Positions 26,428 through 35,139 of a DNA stretch of 64,000 nucleotides are shown here, in pieces (position 1 is the stretch's first letter; each line of letters opens with the position of its first letter). Origin of the DNA: Pseudonocardia sp. ICBG1293 (lineage in GTDB: Bacteria; Actinomycetota; Actinomycetes; Mycobacteriales; Pseudonocardiaceae); NCBI RefSeq assembly GCF_020131355.1, contig NZ_JAHLEL010000022.1, forward strand, positions 1 through 64,000, in the 5' to 3' direction. The notes below the pieces were generated by a model that made no database searches, was not told where the DNA came from, and saw only the letters and a program-made list of their open reading frames with translations. The position numbers were made by a program, and so were the translations under genes.

Positions 26428-27565
26428 CTAGTATTGCGGTAACTAGGTTACTTTACTCACGGGCTGGTTTACGGGATCATGAGCTGTGCCGTTGACTGTG
26501 ACCGTGGACGTTCCGGCCGCCGACCGCGAGGTGCTGGAGTCCTGGCTGCGTTCCTCGTCGGTTTCGGCGGGACTGGCCCGACGGGGCAGGATCGTGTTGC
26601 TGGCCGCGGACGGGGTGGCGGTCAAGGACATCGTCACACTGGTCGGGGCGTCGAAGGCGACGGTGATCGGGTGGAAGAAGCGTTACGCCGCTGAGGGGAT
26701 CGCCGGGCTGGCCGACCGGCCCAAGGCGGGCCGGCCGCCGGTGATCGACGAGGTCGCGGTCGTGCTCGCCACGCTGGAACCGCCGCCTGAGCGGCTCGGA
26801 GTCACGCACTGGTCGTCACGGCTGCTCGGTGCCGAGCTCGGGATCTCCCACGTGTGGATCGGCAAGATTTGGCGGCGGTGGGGGCTGCAGCCGTGGAAGT
26901 CCGAGACGTTCAAGTTCTCCACCGATCCCGAGCTCGAAGCCAAGGTCCGCGACATCGTCGGGTTGTATCTGAACCCGCCGGACAAGGCCGTCGTGCTCTG
27001 CGTCGACGAGAAATCCCAGGTCCAGGCCCTGGACCGGACAGCGCCGATCCTGCCGATCATGCCCGGTATCCCGGAGAAACGGACGCATGACTACGTCCGT
27101 CACGGCACCACCACGCTGTTCGCGGCGTTAGAGGTCGCGACCGGGCGGGTCGAGCAGGCGTGCCTGCCGCGGCATCGCCATCAGGAGTTCCTGCGGTTCC
27201 TCAAGCAGGTCGCGAAGGCCTACCCGCGGCGCAAGCTGCACCTGGTGGTGGACAACTACGCGACCCACAAGCACCCCGCAGTGAAGGCCTGGCTGGCCCG
27301 CAACCCGCGGATCACCCTGCACTTCACCCCGACCTCGGGATCGTGGCTGAACATGGTCGAGGTCTTTTTCGGGGTCATCACCCGCCAGGCCATTCGCCAC
27401 GGCAGCTTCGGCAGCTTCGGCAGCGTCAGAGAACTGATCGGCGCGATCGGCCGGTTCATCGACGGCTGGAACGAACGCTGCCACCCGTTCATCTGGACCA
27501 AACCCGCAGACCACCTACTCAACCACTGCCGACCCGGTCAAAGAACATCGTTTACGCGACACTAG
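26428..27565 (+). mobile_element. IS630-family insertion sequence, copy B
   Basis: CTAG ends at 26428-26431 and 27562-27565. Near-identical to copy A in inverted orientation, with a duplicated SFG triplet near codon 310 and a few terminal differences. The two copies bracket the 22.5-26.4 kb segment. Confidence 0.92.
26486..27565 (+). CDS. IS630-family DDE transposase (copy B)
   Basis: 359 aa, same domains as copy A (two N-terminal HTH regions, DDE core with VVLCVDEKSQVQALDRT, LHLVVDNYATHKHPAVKAWL, SGSWLNMVEVFFG). A 9-bp duplication adds three residues in GSFGSFGSVRELIG. Intact. Confidence 0.94.
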   Translation: MPLTVTVDVPAADREVLESWLRSSSVSAGLARRGRIVLLAADGVAVKDIVTLVGASKATVIGWKKRYAAEGIAGLADRPKAGRPPVIDEVAVVLATLEPPPERLGVTHWSSRLLGAELGISHVWIGKIWRRWGLQPWKSETFKFSTDPELEAKVRDIVGLYLNPPDKAVVLCVDEKSQVQALDRTAPILPIMPGIPEKRTHDYVRHGTTTLFAALEVATGRVEQACLPRHRHQEFLRFLKQVAKAYPRRKLHLVVDNYATHKHPAVKAWLARNPRITLHFTPTSGSWLNMVEVFFGVITRQAIRHGSFGSFGSVRELIGAIGRFIDGWNERCHPFIWTKPADHLLNHCRPGQRTSFTRH

Positions 27566-27655
27566 ATACGGTCGGCAGTCAGGACGGTTAGCCCGGCCGA
27601 CCTGCTCCGGTTTGATCCGTTCGCACTTTTAGCACTTTTGCACTTTTACGAATAA

Positions 27656-27807
27656 GAGCGTCCGGCAGTAGAGGTGGCCGTGTGTCGGTGTTGGTAGAGA
27701 CACGGACCTGCAAGTGATCATGGGATTGCTGATGTCCTGATGGTCGCCTGGAGAGTCCGTGCCTCTACCTGCAACGACACCCCCACGACCTCATTTGCCG
27801 GGCGCTC
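27656..27807. mobile_element. 152-bp second MITE-like element
   Basis: Ends GAGCGTCCGGCA and its inverted partner with one mismatch; flanked by TAA on both sides (27653-27655, 27808-27810). Inside is a further imperfect inverted repeat, GGTAGAGACACGGAC with GTCCGTGCCTCTACC. The same terminal GAGCGTCCGGCA starts the IS5 fragment at 27935. Confidence 0.65.
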
Positions 27808-27810
27808 TAA

Positions 27811-27931
27811 GAGGTCGTTTCAGAACGACTTGTCGAGTTTCCATTGACCCCTCGACGACAGATCAAACGGCAGGTCAGATAGCCGCTTGTCGTCTACAAC
27901 AGACACGTCGACCTCGTTCTGAAATGACCTC
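27811..27931 (+). mobile_element. 121-bp MITE, copy 2
   Basis: Same sequence as copy 1, flanked by TAA (27808-27810, 27932-27934). It sits exactly in the TAA shared by two neighbouring IS5-like ends. Confidence 0.93.
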
Positions 27932-27934
27932 TAA

Positions 27935-28361
27935 GAGCGTCCGGCAATTGATCGTTACCGCAGCCGGCGGGTGGTGGGCCTATCCGGCCAGCGGTAGCGG
28001 TTGCGGGCCGCGTTGATCAGTCTGCGGATCACGGTGAGTGCGGCGGCGAGGTCGAGGTAGAACGCGGCGATGACGGTGCGCCGGTCGGTGAAGCGGCGGA
28101 GCTTGCCGTAGCCGTTCATCCAGGAATGGGTGCGCTCGACCGGCCACCGCTTACCGACCTGGATCGGGGCGGGCCGGCCCTTGGTGGCGATCTGTGCGTC
28201 GAACCCGAGTCGTTCGAGCAGATCGCGGGTCTTGCCTGAGTCATAGCCCCGGTCCAGGTGCAGGCACGGTCGCTCGGGCCGCGGCCCGATCATGTCGTAG
28301 ATCCCGATCAGGGTCGGTTTCAGCAACGGCGAGTCGTGGTCATTGGCGCGGGCGCTGATCA
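27935..28361 (-). pseudogene. IS5-family transposase fragment (3' half)
   Basis: Terminal GAGCGTCCGGCA at 27935. Encodes the C-terminal catalytic part: ANDHDSPLLKPTLIGIYDMI, LHLDRGYDSGKTRDLLERLG, KRWPVERTHSWMNGYGKLRR and IAAFYLDLAAALTVIRRLIN, ending at 27955. The 5' half is cut off by the Tn3 element at 28362. Confidence 0.88.
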
Positions 28362-31300
28362 GGGGTCGCCGTAGTATCCGGGAATAATCGGGCGGATATG
28401 GCTGGGTAGGCTCCTGACCAGGGGGTTTCTGGGGTTCTGGTCGGGAGGTTGTCGGGTGGTCGCTCCGGTGTTCACAGACGTCGAGCTGGAGAGGCTGCGG
28501 CGGTTCCCGGAGATCGGCCGGGAGGAGTTGTTCCGGTTCTTCACGCTGGCCCCGGCGGACGTTGCGTTTGTTGATCCCGGTCGGGGCCGGGGCGCGGCGG
28601 ATCGGCTGGGTCTGGCGGTCGCGGTGTGCTCGTTGTCGTGGTTGGGGTTCGTGCCGGATGAGGTGGCGTCGGCGCCGCAGGCGGCGGTGGTGCGCCTGGC
28701 TGAGCAGTTGCGCGTGGATCCGGCCGTGATCGGTTCGTATGGGCGCCGGGCGAAGACCCGCACCGAGCATCTTCGGCTGGCGGCGCAGTATCTGGGGTGG
28801 CGGCCGCCGACGACGCTGGAGATCAAGGAGCTCGACGAGTTCCTGCTGGCGCGGGCGATGGAGCATGATTCGCCGACGCTGCTGTTCCGGCTGGCGTGCG
28901 AGTTCCTGATCTCGGCGCGGGTGATCCGGCCGGGACCGGTGACGGTGGTCAAGCGGGTCGCCCACGCCCGCGAGGTGGCCCGGCAGGAGACGTTCGACCG
29001 GTTGGCGCACGAGTTCACCGACGCCCGCCGCGTCGGGCTGGACGGGCTGCTGGTGGTGGATTCGGAGATCGGGATGACCCGGCTGCGGTGGCTGGGGAAG
29101 GGGCCGGTGGAGGCCTCGCCCGCGGCGGTGAAGGCCGAGATCGCGAAGCTGGAGTTCCTGCGCGGAATGGACGCCCACGCGTTGGACCTGTCGGTGCTGC
29201 CGGCCGAACGCCGCCGGTTCCTGGCCACGGTCGGTCGCCGCCTCACCGCCCAAGCGCTGGAACGGCGGGAGCCGGAACGCCGGTACCCGATCTTGCTGAC
29301 GTTGCTGGCCCAGTCGGCGACCGAGGTGCTCGACGAGGTGGTGGCGCTGTTCGACCAGGCGCTCTCGGCGCGGGAGAGCAAGGCCGCGCACAGGATGCGG
29401 GACTATCTGGCCGAACGCGCCAAGTCCGGGGAGGACCGCCAGGAGCTTTTGGACGCGATCTTGGCCATCGTGGCCGACCCGGCGGTGCCGGACGGCGATG
29501 TCGGCGGTCTGATCCGGGGCGAGCGGGTCGGCTGGGACCGGCTGCGTTCGGCGCAGTCGAGCGCGTTGCCGCCGCTGCCGCGCGATCACGGGCACCTCGC
29601 CGCGCTGGACGGCTCGTACGGGTACCTGCGCCAGTTCACCCCGAACGTCCTCGACGCCGTGACCTTCGCCGGCGGCACCGCCGCGGCCGAGCTGCTGGAG
29701 GCGGTGGCGATCCTGCGGGAGCTCAACGCCACCGGCGCCCGCAAGGTCCCCGACGACGCGCCGAGCGGGTTCGTCCCGGCCCGCTTCCGCGGCTACCTGG
29801 ACACCGCCGCGGCGAACCGCAGCGCGACGGCGTATCGGCATTACTGGGAGCTGTGCGTGCTGCTGGCCCTGCGGGACGGGCTGCGCACCGGGGACGTGTT
29901 CGTGCCGGGCAGCCGCCGTTACTCCGACCCGGCCGCCTACCTGCTCACCGAGGACAAGTGGGCGGATCAGCGGGCGGAGTTCTGCCGACTGGTCGGCAAA
30001 CCCTCCGACGCCGCCACCGGCCTGGCCGAGGCCGAAGACGAGCTGCACACCGCGCTGGGCAAGCTGGAAACGACGCTCGCCCACGGCGACGGCCCGGTCC
30101 GCCTGGACGACGACGGCGATCTGGTGATCTCCCCGCTGACCGCGGAGGACATCCCGGCCGAGGCGAGAGCGTTGAAGGCGGAGCTGACCGAGATGCTGCC
30201 GTTCGCGCCGATCGTGTCGCTGCTGATCGAGATGGACAAGCGCACCGGGTTCCTGGACTGCTTCACCCACGCCGGCGGCAAGCAGGCCCGCACGCGCGAG
30301 CTGAAGCGGAACCTGATCGCGGTGTTGCTCGCCCAGTCCACCAACCTCGGGCTCACACGGATGGCGGACGCGTGCGGGATCTCCTACGACATCCTGGCCT
30401 GGACCGCCGAGTGGTACGTACGGGAGGAAACGCTGCGGGCGGCGAACCTGGCGCTGATCGGCTACCACCAGCGCCTGCCGCTGACCCCGGTGTTCGGCAC
30501 CGGCACGCTGTCCTCTTCGGACGGTCAGCGGTTCCCGACGCGAGGTAAGTCGGTCACCGCCAGGGCTCTGAGCAGGTATTTTGCGCACGAGGGCCTGTCG
30601 ACCTACACGCACGTGACCGATCAGCATACCACCTACGGCACGAAGATCATCGTCGCCACGAAACGCGAGGCGCACTACGTCCTGGACGAGATCCTCGGCA
30701 ACGCGACCGACATCCCGATCACCGAGCACGCCACCGACACGCACGGCGTCACCCTGGTCAACTTCGGGCTGTTCGACCTGCTCGGGTTGCAGCTCTCACC
30801 GCGGATCCGGGACCTGGGCAAGATCACTCTCTACCGGACGGGTGCGAAGGCGGCGGCCGAGACGGCGTTCCCCCTGACGGGGCCGCTGTTGGCTCGCAAG
30901 CTCAACACCGACCTGATCGCCGAGCACTGGGACGACCTGCTGCGCCTGGCCGGGTCGCTGAAGTTCGGGCACGCCACCGCATCGCTACTGGTCGGGAAAC
31001 TCTCGGCGTCCGGGCGGCAGAACGCGCTCGCCGCGGCGCTCAAGGAGTACGGCGCGCTGCGCAGAACCGTCTACACCGCCCGGTACCTGTCCGATCCGGC
31101 CTACCGGCGCAAGATCTCCCGGCAGCTGAACAAGGGCGAGTCGCTGCACGCGCTCAAGCGGGACCTGCTCTACGCCCACGAGGGCATGATCCGCGCCCGA
31201 CACCTGGAGGGACAGACCGAGCAGGCGTGGTGCCTCACCCTCGTCACCAACGCCGTGGTCACCTGGACGACCGAGTACTACGGCCTGGCCGTCGAGCAGA

Positions 31301-31750
31301 TGCGCGCCGCCGGTCGCCGCATCGACGACGAGGTCCTGGCCCACATCTCCCCGGCCCACTCGGAGAACATCAACTTCTTCGGCGCCATCGAGGTCGACAT
31401 CGACGGCGAACTCGCCCAACTCAGCCCGACCGGCTACCGACCACTACGTGTCCGCGACACCCTGTTCTGATCAGGTTCGCCGTCCTCACGACGCGACGCC
31501 CCCGTCATCGGGCAAGTTTCACTCACTGGCCAGCCACCACAGCACCCATCGTCGCTGCTCAGACCCACTGTCGTCTCTGGCAGCGCACTCCGTGGCCACT
31601 GCTGTCGAGACGAGTCCATGGTCGCTTCCGCCTCGATAGATTGAGACACGCGATAATCGCGGCTTATCTGACCTATCCCCACGAACCACGAGGTCACAGC
31701 CCTGCATCCTCCATATCCGCCCGAAAAATTCCGGATACTACGGCGCCCCC
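28362..31750 (+). mobile_element. Tn3-family transposon without resolvase
   Basis: Left end GGGGTCGCCGTAGTATCCGG (28362) and right end, inverted, GGGGGCGCCGTAGTATCCGG (ending 31750), with repeats of about 34 bp. Only tnpA lies inside; no resolvase gene or res site was found in the 280 bases behind tnpA. Flanking pentamers differ, so it has rearranged since insertion. Confidence 0.88.
28456..31470 (+). CDS. tnpA: Tn3-family transposase TnpA
   Basis: 1004 aa, full Tn3 length. N-terminal DUF4158 domain (ELERLRRFPEIGREELFRFF, RAADRLGLAV-like), then the catalytic DDE_Tnp_Tn3 region with YEIARTEHGH-class replacements: SSDGQRFPTRGKSVTARALS, THVTDQHTTYGTKIIVATKR, ATDTHGVTLVNFGLFDLLGL (DTHG) and the late segment VVTWTTEYYGLAVEQMRAAG. 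GTG 28456 start. Intact. Confidence 0.93.
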   Translation: MVAPVFTDVELERLRRFPEIGREELFRFFTLAPADVAFVDPGRGRGAADRLGLAVAVCSLSWLGFVPDEVASAPQAAVVRLAEQLRVDPAVIGSYGRRAKTRTEHLRLAAQYLGWRPPTTLEIKELDEFLLARAMEHDSPTLLFRLACEFLISARVIRPGPVTVVKRVAHAREVARQETFDRLAHEFTDARRVGLDGLLVVDSEIGMTRLRWLGKGPVEASPAAVKAEIAKLEFLRGMDAHALDLSVLPAERRRFLATVGRRLTAQALERREPERRYPILLTLLAQSATEVLDEVVALFDQALSARESKAAHRMRDYLAERAKSGEDRQELLDAILAIVADPAVPDGDVGGLIRGERVGWDRLRSAQSSALPPLPRDHGHLAALDGSYGYLRQFTPNVLDAVTFAGGTAAAELLEAVAILRELNATGARKVPDDAPSGFVPARFRGYLDTAAANRSATAYRHYWELCVLLALRDGLRTGDVFVPGSRRYSDPAAYLLTEDKWADQRAEFCRLVGKPSDAATGLAEAEDELHTALGKLETTLAHGDGPVRLDDDGDLVISPLTAEDIPAEARALKAELTEMLPFAPIVSLLIEMDKRTGFLDCFTHAGGKQARTRELKRNLIAVLLAQSTNLGLTRMADACGISYDILAWTAEWYVREETLRAANLALIGYHQRLPLTPVFGTGTLSSSDGQRFPTRGKSVTARALSRYFAHEGLSTYTHVTDQHTTYGTKIIVATKREAHYVLDEILGNATDIPITEHATDTHGVTLVNFGLFDLLGLQLSPRIRDLGKITLYRTGAKAAAETAFPLTGPLLARKLNTDLIAEHWDDLLRLAGSLKFGHATASLLVGKLSASGRQNALAAALKEYGALRRTVYTARYLSDPAYRRKISRQLNKGESLHALKRDLLYAHEGMIRARHLEGQTEQAWCLTLVTNAVVTWTTEYYGLAVEQMRAAGRRIDDEVLAHISPAHSENINFFGAIEVDIDGELAQLSPTGYRPLRVRDTLF

Positions 31751-31997
31751 AGCTGGTCTCCTGGCTCTGGGTCGGGTTCCCGTTGGAGATGCAGCGGTAC
31801 TCGGAGGTGTCGGGCCTTCCTCGGTAGGCAGCGATCGCCTCCTCGCACGCACCCCTGTTCGCGTAGGTCGCGACGTAGCTCCAGGTTGGAGACTGGGCCG
31901 GGGCAATGGGAGCTGCGACGGCGACCCCGGCACCGACCGACGTCAGCGTGGCGACCCCGAGTGCGAGGCCGATCATCGTGGACCTGAGAACCCGCAT
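31751..31997 (-). CDS. Small secreted protein, 3' end cut by Tn3
   Basis: ATG 31997 follows a perfect AGGAGG. Signal peptide MRVLRSTMIGLALGVATLTS to AVAAP, then a short mature domain TWSYVATYANRGACEEAIAA, YRGRPDTSEYRCISNGNP with two Cys. The Tn3 right end replaces the natural stop. Probably an extracytoplasmic protein of unknown function, at most a few residues short. Confidence 0.72.
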
Positions 31998-32157
31998 CGT
32001 CCTACTCCTCCTGCTTATGATCTTGGACCTGACGGAGGTTAGGAGCACGCTCCCGGGACCCCTCCCGGCTCGGCTCGGGGCTGGAGGGTCCTGCTGTGGT
32101 CGGAGCGCGGCCAGCTCATCAGATTCGCCCGATCCTCGTCCCTGACCGGTGCGGGTT

Positions 32158-33546
32158 TCAGTGGGTATGGCTCGACGGGAGGCCGCGGGCCTCGCGCAGC
32201 TCGCGGAGGTGCTCGCTCAGCGCTTCCCTGGCGGCCATCCGCGCCCCTCGTCCCGCCGGCCGGTCCCGCAGAACCGGCGACAGCGGCGCAGGAGGGGTGG
32301 GCCCGCTGCCGGTGCCAGTGCTCGCCCGCATCCGGCCGATCTGCACGGCGCGGATCTCGCCGAGGCGTCCCTGCCAGGGGCGCAGGCGGGCGCCGATGAC
32401 CCGCAGGGGGTCCCGGGCGCCGGTGGTGACCGGTCCACGCGGTCGGTCGGGGTGGTCGGGGTGGTGTTCGAGTGCGTGGCGCAGCCCAGCGACGGTCGCG
32501 CCGGCCTCCCACCACGGCTTGAACAGCGACCGGGCACGCCAGATGTCGATCGTGCCCCGTTGTCGGCCTCCTAGGCCGAGAAGCGTAAGCAGGGTGAGGG
32601 TGGCTTGGTTCCTTGCACCGGGGGTGTCGGGGACGTCGTAGGGGTGCCACTTGCTCGCCTCGGTGACCTCCGACCGTCTGCCGCCCGACAAGGGCTTAAG
32701 ACTCACGTGAGAAGTGGGGAGGTCGCCACTTTCATCCACAGTGGTCTGAGCTGGGTGTCCGTGTGTGTGGTCGGTCGGCGTGGTGAGCTGGGGGAGAGGG
32801 CTGTGGGTGACCAGGGCGTAGGTCGGTGTGCGGCCGGTGTCGGTGCTGAGGAACTCAGCACTGGCCCCGGCTTCGACGACGACGAGCAGGCCGCGGTCGC
32901 GGGCCCAGGCCAGGACACGGGACACGGTGCGGGCGGCGCGGCCGCCGGCGGCGCCGAGGCGGTCGGTGGTGAGCCCGGTGATCAGGCCGGTGTCCCAGTC
33001 CATGTGGCAGACCAGGCGGCGCAGGATCGCCGACCAGCTGGCGCGCTTGTCCGAGCGCCACTCCTCGTCGTCGACGAGGCGGGCGATGTAGTCGAGGGCC
33101 TCGTGCTGGGAAGTCAGTACCCGCCACTGGCGGTCGATGAAGTTGCGCCACCCAGGGTGCGGGGTGAACCCGCGGGCGTGTCGGGCGCGGGCGCGGGTGA
33201 CACCGCGGGCGCGCGCTCGGGCGGTGGGAGGCAGGGCGCGGCTCGGGCGCCCGGGCCCGCTGGTGGGGCCCGCGGGCGGGCGGGCGGCGCGGCCGCGTGG
33301 CGTGCGTCGGGCCCCGGTGGTGTAGCGGATGCCGAAGTCGCCGGCGGGCGGTTGCGCGCCGAGGGGGAGCTGGTGGATGAGGCAGAGGTCGGAGGTGGGG
33401 CCGGAGGCCAGGGTGAACGCGCCGTGCTCGTAGCAGCGGATGCAGAACCCGGTCTCCGCCGCTGGTGAGCGGCGGTTTTCCGGGCATGACGAATTCGCCC
33501 CGTGTCTAAGGTGGTTGGCTCCCGGCCCAGGATGTATCCTGGACAC
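32158..33546 (-). CDS. Winged-helix protein, possible plasmid replication protein
   Basis: Up to 462 aa. A Cys-containing N-terminal segment (CIRCYEHGAFTL...LCLIH) is followed by a Pro/Arg-rich linker, then a helix-rich region ALDYIARLVDDEEWRSDKRA, HMDWDTGLITGLTTDRLGAA, RTVSRVLAWARDRGLLVVVE, which looks like a winged helix. The C-terminus is Arg-rich. A partial paralogue lies at 15.8-16.3 kb. Similar proteins occur on actinobacterial plasmids; a replication or plasmid-maintenance role is a guess. Start uncertain, since the first 30 residues look non-conserved. Confidence 0.5.
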   Translation of the reverse strand: MSRIHPGPGANHLRHGANSSCPENRRSPAAETGFCIRCYEHGAFTLASGPTSDLCLIHQLPLGAQPPAGDFGIRYTTGARRTPRGRAARPPAGPTSGPGRPSRALPPTARARARGVTRARARHARGFTPHPGWRNFIDRQWRVLTSQHEALDYIARLVDDEEWRSDKRASWSAILRRLVCHMDWDTGLITGLTTDRLGAAGGRAARTVSRVLAWARDRGLLVVVEAGASAEFLSTDTGRTPTYALVTHSPLPQLTTPTDHTHGHPAQTTVDESGDLPTSHVSLKPLSGGRRSEVTEASKWHPYDVPDTPGARNQATLTLLTLLGLGGRQRGTIDIWRARSLFKPWWEAGATVAGLRHALEHHPDHPDRPRGPVTTGARDPLRVIGARLRPWQGRLGEIRAVQIGRMRASTGTGSGPTPPAPLSPVLRDRPAGRGARMAAREALSEHLRELREARGLPSSHTH

Positions 33547-33634
33547 GCGAAAGCGCCCCTTCTTCGCAGGTGGGGTAACGGCCCCGGTTCGCCGGGGCTA
33601 CGGCATCAGGCGGGTGCAGGTCCGGCTGACGCGA

Positions 33635-33681
33635 GAACGATCCGAGGCGGTCTCCTGGCAGGGAGACCGTCTCGTTCTTTT
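33635..33681 (+). terminator. Strong hairpin, terminator-like
   Basis: GAACGA, 3-base bulge, GAGGCGGTCTCC, loop TGGCA, GGGAGACCG-TCTCGTTC, followed on the plus strand by TTTT. It overlaps the stop of the minus-strand gene by two bases and sits just downstream of it, so it may also end that transcript. Confidence 0.65.
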
Positions 33682-34084
33682 AGGAGGCCTTGGTCAGGGG
33701 CTGCTCCGGGCGGTTGTACTGGACCGGGATCTGGCCCGGGATCTCGTTGCGGTAGCGCAGGCCCAGGTGGATCAGTGAGCCTGCGACGAGCGAGATGCTG
33801 CGGTCGCGTTCCCGGGCGATCTCGCGGACGACCTGGTCGTCGGTGAGAGGGATCCGGGCGGTGAAGTCTGTCGACTCGCTGGTGGGGACACGAAGAGGCA
33901 ACTCGTCTGGGAGCTCGTCGACGTGCTGGAGCCCGATGTTGATGAGCTTTGCGGCAGTCTCTGAGACGTACCAGCCGAGGTTGGTGGCCAGCGTCTTGAG
34001 CGCAAGATCGTCGGCCAGCAGTACCCGTGGAAGAACCACTGCACGCGGGCCCTTCGACGGGCGCCCTGTTGGTCTTCTCGCCAT
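33680..34084 (-). CDS. Small ribbon-helix-helix-like DNA-binding protein
   Basis: 134 aa from ATG 34084 (MARRPTGRPSKGPRAVVLPR). Contains two repeats of a similar pattern: LATNLGWYVSETAAKLINIG and IARERDRSISLVAGSLIHLG, each reminiscent of the helical part of RHH/CopG folds, preceded by a basic AT-hook-like tail. Probably a regulator or partition-type protein of a mobile element. The family is not recognised with certainty. Confidence 0.5.
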   Translation of the reverse strand: MARRPTGRPSKGPRAVVLPRVLLADDLALKTLATNLGWYVSETAAKLINIGLQHVDELPDELPLRVPTSESTDFTARIPLTDDQVVREIARERDRSISLVAGSLIHLGLRYRNEIPGQIPVQYNRPEQPLTKAS

Positions 34085-34217
34085 GGCGATGATCCTGCCT
34101 GGTTTTCTGAAAGGGGAACAGCGCGACACGCCCGCCAACTTTCAGAAATTCTGGAGCGACATCGGGGCGGGCCCCCTCTCGTCGACGCTCAGACGCTGCG
34201 AGGTGGGTGACGATTTA

Positions 34218-34338
34218 GAGGTCATTTCAGAACGAGGTCGACGTGTCTGTTGTAGACGACAAGCGGCTATCTGACCTGCCGTTTGATCTGTCGTCGAGGG
34301 GTCAATGGAAACTCGACAAGTCGTTCTGAAACGACCTC
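34218..34338 (-). mobile_element. 121-bp MITE, copy 3
   Basis: Reverse orientation, flanked by TTA (34215-34217, 34339-34341). It lies in an intergenic stretch. Confidence 0.93.
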
Positions 34339-34456
34339 TTAGGCCGCTCCTGCGATGAGTCGCCCCGCCAGCGTCGGCAGCAACGGACCCGTCAGCGCGG
34401 ACGCAGACGCCGCTGGCGCGGCGGGCTTTGGCCGAGGCACGTCGGAACGACACCGT

Positions 34457-34597
34457 TCACGGTGTGGCCGCGTCGTCGCGAGTGGACTGACGCTCGACGC
34501 TGGAGAGGCGGGTGGGGATGATCAGGCCGCGGAAGATGCGTTCGTTGTCCGCCTGGCTGAGCCGATAGCGAGCGACGTCCTCGCTATCGGAGCTCAC
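34457..34597 (-). CDS. 46-residue hypothetical protein, coupled to upstream gene
   Basis: GTG 34597 overlaps the stop of the next gene upstream (GTGA). Reads SSDSEDVARYRLSQADNERI then FRGLIIPTRLSSVERQ. No family recognised. Tight coupling and non-repetitive composition support a real gene. Confidence 0.45.
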   Translation of the reverse strand: MSSDSEDVARYRLSQADNERIFRGLIIPTRLSSVERQSTRDDAATP

Positions 34598-34914
34598 CCC
34601 AGTTCGTCTCGCAGCTCGGCAAGGCGACGGCTGTAGCTCCCACGGACCGCTGCGAGCTCCCCGGGGTACTTGGGCGACAGGACACGCTGCTGGTGCGCGC
34701 AGTCAGCGATGCGCGCTCGCAGGTCCTCGATCCGCTCGCGGTCAGGCACCGGCTTCCCGCCTTCTCGCTCGAGCAGGGCGACGTAGCAGGCGAGGACCTC
34801 GTTGATCGCTTCCTGCGCGGCTTCGTAGCTCACCGCGGTGTCGCTGCTCCACTGCTGCCGTGGGAGGTCGGCAACCACGTCTTCCGGGATGGTCGCCGTT
34901 CTCGAACTCACCAT
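34594..34914 (-). CDS. Hypothetical helical protein
   Basis: 106 aa, mostly charged helices: SYEAAQEAINEVLACYVALL, REGGKPVPDRERIEDLRARI, YSRRLAELRDELG. Coiled-coil-like. No family recognised. Starts at ATG 34914 and is coupled to the short gene behind it. Confidence 0.55.
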   Translation of the reverse strand: MVSSRTATIPEDVVADLPRQQWSSDTAVSYEAAQEAINEVLACYVALLEREGGKPVPDRERIEDLRARIADCAHQQRVLSPKYPGELAAVRGSYSRRLAELRDELG

Positions 34915-35139
34915 GGGCGGTCCCTAAGGTCGCAGGTGTTCGGGGTTGATGCCCCGGATGCCCGGGACGACGGGGTGTGGCTGATGAGCTGTTGCCGCTT
35001 CGGTGGCTCGGAAGGAATGGCCGCCCCGTCGTTCTGGACAGGCCTGGCCACTGATTCGGATCTGATGCGAACCGTCGCTGATTAGGGACCTGATGGCGGG
35101 TTGTCCACGGGCGTGAACTGCAACAACAGGAGTTTGTTC
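34915..35139. other. Intergenic, IS110 left flank
   Basis: 225 bases between the hypothetical gene and the IS110 transposase. IS110 elements lack long inverted repeats; the non-coding leader needed by this family (recently shown to encode a bridge RNA) would lie here or behind the gene at 36388-36462. No structure could be assigned by eye. Confidence 0.35.

Noticed and set aside
27955..30744. A 929-aa minus-strand open frame
   Set aside because: Only its last ~135 codons encode a protein (IS5 fragment); the rest is antisense to tnpA with Arg/Gln/His-rich shadow composition.
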